A DNA stretch of 10,072 bases from Steroidobacteraceae bacterium (GTDB taxonomy: Bacteria > Pseudomonadota > Gammaproteobacteria > Steroidobacterales > Steroidobacteraceae): the NCBI GenBank assembly GCA_013044085.1, contig JABEVI010000114.1:1-10072 (forward strand), read 5' to 3'. Both the position numbers and the translations under genes were made by a program. Each line of letters opens with the position of its first letter. Position 1 is the first letter of the stretch. Positions 6,701-10,072 of the stretch are shown one piece after another. Under the pieces are notes generated by a model. It made no database searches, was not told the origin of the DNA, and was given only the letters and a program-made list of their open reading frames with translations.

Positions 6701-7707
6701 GCACCTCGATCCACATACGCGCCGGCGCACGGCTGCTGCACGCCGGGTCACGAGTCGATCTGCATCGTGCGTGGAGCGAGGTGTCGTTCCGCATGCAGCA
6801 ATTGCGCGACAATCCGGCCTGCGCGCGCGAGGAGTACGAGGCAATTCTCGATACCGAGGATCCGGGCCTCGGCGCCGCGCTGAGCTTCGACCCCGCCGAG
6901 GACGTCGCCGCGCCCTACATCCGCTCCGGTGCGCGGCCGGCGGTCGCGGTGCTGCGCGAACAGGGGGTCAACAGCCAGACCGAAATGGCGGCGGTGTTGA
7001 CGCGTGCCGGCTTCGACGCCTTCGATCTGCACATGACCGACATCCTCGGCGGTCATGCCTCGCTCGCACGTTTCTCGGGCCTGATCGCCTGTGGCGGTTT
7101 CTCGTTCGGCGATGTGCTCGGCGCCGGCGAGGGGTGGGCGAAATCGATCATGTTCAACGGCCGGGCGCGCGAGGAGTTCGCGGCCTTCTTCGCCCGGCCT
7201 ACGAGCTTCACGCTCGGCATCTGCAATGGCTGCCAGATGCTCGCTGCGCTCAAGGAACTCGTGCCCGGCGCGGAGCATTGGCCGCGGTTTCTGCGCAACC
7301 GCTCGGAACAGTACGAGGCGCGTCTCACCCTCGTGCGCATCGCGCCTAGCCGCTCGGTATTGATGCGCGGCATGCACGGCTCGATGCTGCCGATCGTGGT
7401 CGCCCACGGCGAGGGTCGGGCCGAGTTCGATGCCGCGGGCGATGCCGGCCGCCTGAATGCGCAGGGCCTCGCCTGTCTGCGCTATGTCGATCATCGGGGC
7501 GAGCCGACCGAACGCTATCCGTGCAACCCGAACGGCTCGCCGGAGGGTCTCGCCGGCGTTTGCAGCGCGGACGGGCGGGTGACGGCGCTGATGCCGCATC
7601 CGGAGCGCGTGTATCGCAGCGTGCAAAATTCCTGGGCGCCGCGCGAGTGGGGCGAGGATGGGGGCTGGATGCGGCTGTTCCGCAATGCGCGGCTGTTCGT
7701 GGCCTGA
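3796..7707 (+). CDS. purL: Phosphoribosylformylglycinamidine synthase (FGAM synthetase), long form
   Basis: A 1303-residue cytoplasmic enzyme of de novo purine synthesis. It converts FGAR, glutamine and ATP to FGAM, glutamate, ADP and phosphate (fourth step toward IMP). It is the large single-chain form (E. coli: 1295 residues) and is complete. A PurS-like N-terminal domain comes first, then a linker and the two tandem synthetase halves with KVETHNHPTA (300-309), a GGEIRDEGATG loop, HDVGAGGLSNA, TIPVGKDS and HDRSDGG (892-898). The class I glutamine amidotransferase domain spans about 1046-1303 and carries a full catalytic triad: Cys1143 (in GICNGCQM), His1268 and Glu1270 (MPHPERV). The most visible difference in the N-terminal part from E. 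coli is a longer Pro/Gly-rich linker near residues 64-79. Start is TTG, with GGAG 8 bases upstream. It probably shares a promoter with the DUF1820 gene 27 bases before it. No PurR-type operator palindrome is seen. Confidence 0.98.
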   Translation: MIEFPGAEALSPFRLEELLRALGLRQPTVLSVSAETVHYVDAEDSIEDADRTLLARLLNYGSRAPRPPGPPPGAGGGAEETLIVMPRFGTVSPWSSKATDIAHVCGLVRVRRIERGTRYRLRLRRRLAQADFGVLAPLLHDRMTESLWLAAHPPEDYFRAAAPRPLRTVPLGRDAHAALREANRDWGLALSEDEIDYLAKSFAQTGRDPTDAELMMFAQANSEHCRHKIFNAAFRIDGVEMPMTLFDMIRETYRRNSEGVLSAYRDNAAVIAGPRAQRFFADPHTGLYATHAEDVDILIKVETHNHPTAISPFPGAATGAGGEIRDEGATGIGAKPKAGLCGFSVSNLRIPGLRRDWEEDLGKPQRIASALEIMLAGPIGAAAFNNEFGRPNICGYFRVYERTSREGGRSVLRGYHKPIMLAGGLGNIRRDHVEKRDVVVGAPLIVLGGPAMLIGLGGGAASSVGSGQSAADLDFTSVQRGNAEIQRRAQEVIDRCWALGDRNPILLIHDVGAGGLSNALPEAIAHSRRGGRIDLRRIPSAEPGLSPMEIWCNEAQERYVIALEPGRLEEFDALCARERCPYALVGEVTADGRLLVSDGLHGLAPVDMALETLLGKPPRMHRDVVSLPRSAVALSTAGTTVEESLRRLLSLPTIADKSFLVTIGDRTVGGLISRDQMVGPWQVPVADVGVTLSDYQGYHGEAIALGERSPVAVLDAPASGRLAVGEAITNILAADIGDLREVRLSANWMAACGEPGEDADLYATVRAVGMDLCARLGLTIPVGKDSLSMRTVWRDEAGEHRVLAPVSLIVSAFAPVRDVRRTLTPLLDLRAASRLLLIDLGCGQDRLGGSCWAQVFGLSGGAPADLDAPELLAAFAAALIELKNRGLALAYHDRSDGGALIALLEMAFASRCGLKIDFGAVADPVAACFAEELGCIVQIPAALLGEARALFARHGLGHCVRELGEPVPGTSIHIRAGARLLHAGSRVDLHRAWSEVSFRMQQLRDNPACAREEYEAILDTEDPGLGAALSFDPAEDVAAPYIRSGARPAVAVLREQGVNSQTEMAAVLTRAGFDAFDLHMTDILGGHASLARFSGLIACGGFSFGDVLGAGEGWAKSIMFNGRAREEFAAFFARPTSFTLGICNGCQMLAALKELVPGAEHWPRFLRNRSEQYEARLTLVRIAPSRSVLMRGMHGSMLPIVVAHGEGRAEFDAAGDAGRLNAQGLACLRYVDHRGEPTERYPCNPNGSPEGLAGVCSADGRVTALMPHPERVYRSVQNSWAPREWGEDGGWMRLFRNARLFVA

Positions 7708-7726
7708 GCCGCTCCGGCGCCTCAGG
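7703..7726. terminator. Possible bidirectional hairpin between purL and the DUF4145 gene
   Basis: CCTGAG (7703-7708) pairs with CTCAGG (7721-7726). Inside it, CCG (7709-7711) can pair with CGG (7715-7717) over a CTC loop, leaving CGC bulged. The arms contain both convergent stop codons, TGA of purL at 7705-7707 and that of the DUF4145 gene at 7724-7722. Only TCTCCGTTT follows on the plus strand and no T-run follows on the minus strand, so intrinsic termination would be weak. Confidence 0.4.
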
Positions 7727-8405
7727 TCTCCGTTTCGGCGGGAACCGGCACGACGAAGCGCCTGAAGGTCATCGCCTGGCGAAGGCGCGCCTTGCGCACG
7801 AAGGTTTGGTAGAGCAAGTCGCGCATGACCTCGAGGAGGATGCCCGCGCGCGCCGCATTCAGCGTCGGCTGATGCGGCCATGGGTCGCTGTCACTGCCGA
7901 AGAGCACGGCGCGCAGCGTGGCGAAGGTGTCTTCCTCAAGATCCGCGAGATCGCGGATCTCCTGCAGCTTGTCGAAGAACTCGAGCTTGCCGCGATCGCC
8001 GAGTTCGCGGAACAGCGACTGCGCGGTTCTACGGCACATCGCGCCGAAGGCGTTGTAGCAGCCGGCCGTGAAACAACCGAGCGCCTCCTTGAACAGGCCG
8101 TTCGCCTCGGCGGGCAGGTAGGTGAGCGGAAAGACCTCCGGCGCCCGCTCCACCTCGACGTAGTTGGCGGCGAGGTCCACCCGGTCCGCGCCATAGGCGT
8201 GCGCCGTGAACTTCAGGAACACCGGTTCCGCGCAGGCATCGCAGAGAAACACCATGCCGACCGTCTGCGGACGGCGGCGGTTGAGGTCGAGAAAGCGCGG
8301 CACGGCGAGCGGGGTGAGGTGCGTGACCGACTGGCAATGCGGGCACGTCAGGCAGATCGCCTGGGAATCGAGGCTGAAACGGTCCTGTGCGTCGATGTGC
8401 ATCAT
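7722..8405 (-). CDS. DUF4145 domain protein with N-terminal zinc ribbon
   Basis: A 227-residue cytoplasmic protein. The N-terminal part has two Cys pairs, CPHC (Cys21, Cys24) and CDAC (Cys55, Cys58), spaced as a four-cysteine zinc ribbon. The helical part matches DUF4145, with the segment CFTAGCYNAFGAMCRR (111-126) and the surrounding LFKEALG and LFRELGD helices. DUF4145 occurs alone or attached to restriction-type proteins; its activity is not established, and no nuclease motif is visible here. The gene starts right after ettA on the same strand. A GTG at 8414 would overlap the ettA stop by 4 bases, but its own AGGGG would abut it. I prefer the ATG at 8405, which has AGGGG at 8418-8414, 8 bases upstream; ATG at 8402 is also possible. 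Translation is probably coupled to ettA. Function is unknown; the zinc ribbon suggests nucleic acid or protein binding (inference). Confidence 0.85.
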   Translation of the reverse strand: MMHIDAQDRFSLDSQAICLTCPHCQSVTHLTPLAVPRFLDLNRRRPQTVGMVFLCDACAEPVFLKFTAHAYGADRVDLAANYVEVERAPEVFPLTYLPAEANGLFKEALGCFTAGCYNAFGAMCRRTAQSLFRELGDRGKLEFFDKLQEIRDLADLEEDTFATLRAVLFGSDSDPWPHQPTLNAARAGILLEVMRDLLYQTFVRKARLRQAMTFRRFVVPVPAETET

Positions 8406-8410
8406 CGGAG

Positions 8411-10072
8411 TCACCCCTGCAGAGGTTTATAACGGATGCGGTGCGGTTGTGCGGCGGCATCGCCCTTGCGGCGCTTCAGATCCTCTTCGTATTCCCGGTA
8501 GTTGCCCTCGAACCAGACGGTCTGCGAGTCGCCCTCGAAGGCGAGGATGTGGGTCGCGATGCGGTCGAGGAACCAGCGATCGTGCGAGATGACGACCGCG
8601 CAACCGGGAAAGGCGAGCAGCGCCTCCTCGAGCGCGCGCAGCGTCTCGATGTCGAGGTCGTTGGTCGGTTCGTCGAGCAGCAGCACGTTGCCGCCGGCCT
8701 TCAACACCTTGGCGAGGTGTACCCGGTTGCGTTCGCCGCCGGACAGATCGCCGATCAACTGTTGTTGCTGCACACCGCGGAAGTTGAAGCGGCCGACGTA
8801 GGCGCGCGAGGAAGTTTCGTAGTTGCCGACCTTGATCAGGTCCAGACCGCCGGAGATCTCGGTCCAGACGCTGTTCTTGTCGTTCAGCGCCTGACGCGAT
8901 TGGTCGACATAGGCGAGCTTCACGGTCGGGCCGACGCGGATCTCGCCGGCGTCGGGCTTGTCGGCGCCGGTGAGCATCCGGAACAGCGTCGTCTTGCCGG
9001 CGCCGTTCGGGCCGATGATGCCGACGATGCCGCCGGCGGGCAGGCTGAAGGAGAGCTCGTCGATGAGCAGACGCTCGCCGAAGCCCTTGCGCAGGCCGCG
9101 GCACTCGACCACCAGGTCGCCGAGCCGTTCGCCGGGCGGAATGTAGATCTCGTTGGTCTCGTTGCGCTTCTGGAATTCCTGCGAGGCGAGTTCCTCGTAG
9201 CGCTGCAGGCGGGCCTTGGATTTCGCCTGGCGCGCCTTCGGATTCGCACGCACCCATTCGAGTTCGCGCTGCAGGGACTTGGCGAGCGCCTCCTGTTGTT
9301 TCTCCTCCTGTTCGAGCCGCTGTTGTTTCTGTTCGAGCCAGGATGAATAGTTGCCGTGCCAGGGTATGCCGTGGCCGCGATCGAGTTCGAGGATCCACTC
9401 GGCCACGTTGTCGAGAAAATAGCGGTCATGGGTGACGGCGATCACGGTGCTCGGATATTCGTCGAGGAAGTGTTCGAGCCAGGCGACGGACTCCGCGTCC
9501 AGATGGTTCGTCGGCTCGTCGAGCAGCAACATGTCCGGCTTCGAGAGCAGCAGGCGGCACAGCGCCACGCGGCGTTTCTCACCGCCGGAGAGCTTGCCGA
9601 CGAGCGCCTCCCACGGCGGCAGGCGCAGCGAATCGGCGGCGATTTCCAGGCGGCGTTCCAGTTCCCAGCCGCCGACGGCGTCGATCCGATCCTGCAGCTT
9701 CGCCTGTTCCTCCATCAATTTGTTCATCGCCTCATCCGCCATCGGCTCGGCGAAACGGTCGCTGATCGCGTTGAACTGGTCGATCAGACTTTGCACGTCG
9801 CCGACGCCTTCGCCGACCACCTGGCGAACCGTCTTCGACTCGTCGAGTTCGGGTTCCTGGGGAAGGTAGCCCACCTTGATTCCCGGCTGCGCGCGCGCCT
9901 CGCCTTCGATGTCCTGGTCCATACCGGACATAATCCGGAGCAGGGTGGATTTGCCGGAGCCGTTCAGGCCGAGCACCCCGATCTTGGCGCCGGGGAAAAA
10001 ACTCAGGCTGATGTCGCGCAGAATCACGCGCTTGGGCGGCACGACCTTGCCGACCCGGTTCATCGTGTATAT
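8411..10072 (-). CDS. ettA: Energy-dependent translational throttle protein EttA (ABC-F), 5' end cut by window
   Basis: A soluble ABC-F ATPase that binds the ribosomal E site and gates entry into elongation according to the ATP/ADP ratio (known for E. coli EttA). Two ATPase domains are present. Numbered from the internal ATG at 10063, the first has Walker A GLNGSGKST (32-40), signature LSGGEKRR and Walker B LLLDEPTNHLD with catalytic Glu183. The second has GPNGAGKTT, LSGGERNR and LLLDEPTNDLD with Glu465. An arm-like helical insertion lies near 85-135 and a charged, Gln-rich inter-domain linker near 240-300. There is no membrane segment. The frame stays open to the window edge, reading I-Y-T before that Met. 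This matches the usual EttA start (MAQ-x-x-YTM-x-RVGK in E. coli style), so the true start lies a few codons outside and the ATG at 10063 is internal. The 3' end overlaps or abuts the DUF4145 gene. Confidence 0.97.
   Translation of the reverse strand: MYTMNRVGKVVPPKRVILRDISLSFFPGAKIGVLGLNGSGKSTLLRIMSGMDQDIEGEARAQPGIKVGYLPQEPELDESKTVRQVVGEGVGDVQSLIDQFNAISDRFAEPMADEAMNKLMEEQAKLQDRIDAVGGWELERRLEIAADSLRLPPWEALVGKLSGGEKRRVALCRLLLSKPDMLLLDEPTNHLDAESVAWLEHFLDEYPSTVIAVTHDRYFLDNVAEWILELDRGHGIPWHGNYSSWLEQKQQRLEQEEKQQEALAKSLQRELEWVRANPKARQAKSKARLQRYEELASQEFQKRNETNEIYIPPGERLGDLVVECRGLRKGFGERLLIDELSFSLPAGGIVGIIGPNGAGKTTLFRMLTGADKPDAGEIRVGPTVKLAYVDQSRQALNDKNSVWTEISGGLDLIKVGNYETSSRAYVGRFNFRGVQQQQLIGDLSGGERNRVHLAKVLKAGGNVLLLDEPTNDLDIETLRALEEALLAFPGCAVVISHDRWFLDRIATHILAFEGDSQTVWFEGNYREYEEDLKRRKGDAAAQPHRIRYKPLQG
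8414..8418 (-). promoter_or_regulatory. Ribosome binding site of the DUF4145 gene, inside the end of ettA
   Basis: AGGGG on the minus strand lies within the last codons of ettA, 8 bases before ATG 8405 and directly against the alternative GTG at 8414. It favours the ATG and implies that ribosomes finishing ettA can restart on the next gene. Confidence 0.5.

Noticed and set aside
2088..7726. The 9-mer CGCCTCAGG at both the tagH and DUF4145 stop codons
   Set aside because: It consists of a stop codon read on the minus strand flanked by common GC-rich codons. Two copies are weak evidence of a real shared signal.
8412..8414. GTG at 8414 as the DUF4145 gene start
   Set aside because: It would give a neat 4-base overlap with ettA, but the Shine-Dalgarno would touch the start codon. 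The ATG at 8405 has ideal spacing. It is not excluded.
7521..9346. Two plus-strand open frames of about 300 codons opposite the DUF4145 gene and ettA
   Set aside because: Both are antisense shadows of clearly assigned genes. Their products have no recognisable domain and no supported start.

Overview
The window is high-GC bacterial chromosome, roughly two-thirds G+C by eye, from a proteobacterium and probably a gammaproteobacterium. The evidence is a long single-chain PurL close to the E. coli protein throughout, a DUF1820 protein, an EttA that aligns almost end to end with the E. coli protein, a TctD/TctE-like two-component pair and a type VI secretion FHA protein. The organism is not identified more closely than that. 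Codon use and composition look uniform, and I see no mobile element, tRNA, rRNA or CRISPR array.

Layout. Positions 3341 to 63 (minus strand) hold an apparent three-gene operon: tagH (type VI secretion FHA protein), an OmpR/PhoB-class response regulator, and a TctE/QseC-like sensor kinase. The regulator and kinase overlap by 4 bases (GTGA). A 34-base gap holding a strong stem-loop separates tagH from the regulator. An 85-base divergent promoter region (3342-3426) with a perfect TATAAT follows. On the plus strand come a DUF1820 gene (3427-3768) and, 27 bases later, purL (3796-7707, TTG start). Converging on purL from the right are ettA (minus strand, running off the right edge with only its first few codons missing) and a zinc-ribbon DUF4145 gene that starts right at the ettA stop. 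The two convergent transcription units end within 14 bases of each other, inside a shared stem-loop.

How the genes work together. purL is de novo purine synthesis and ettA is translation control; both are core functions. DUF1820 is a conserved small protein of unknown role, apparently co-transcribed with purL. The accessory part is the tagH/two-component operon: a type VI secretion regulator with no other secretion gene in view, sitting directly upstream of a sensor kinase pair of a family often tied to carboxylate uptake. That pairing is the most interesting thing here, but this is largely an ordinary chromosomal region and I found no clear new system. Only positions 1-62 and 3342-3426 are more than a few dozen bases without a gene; no gap exceeds 300 bases.
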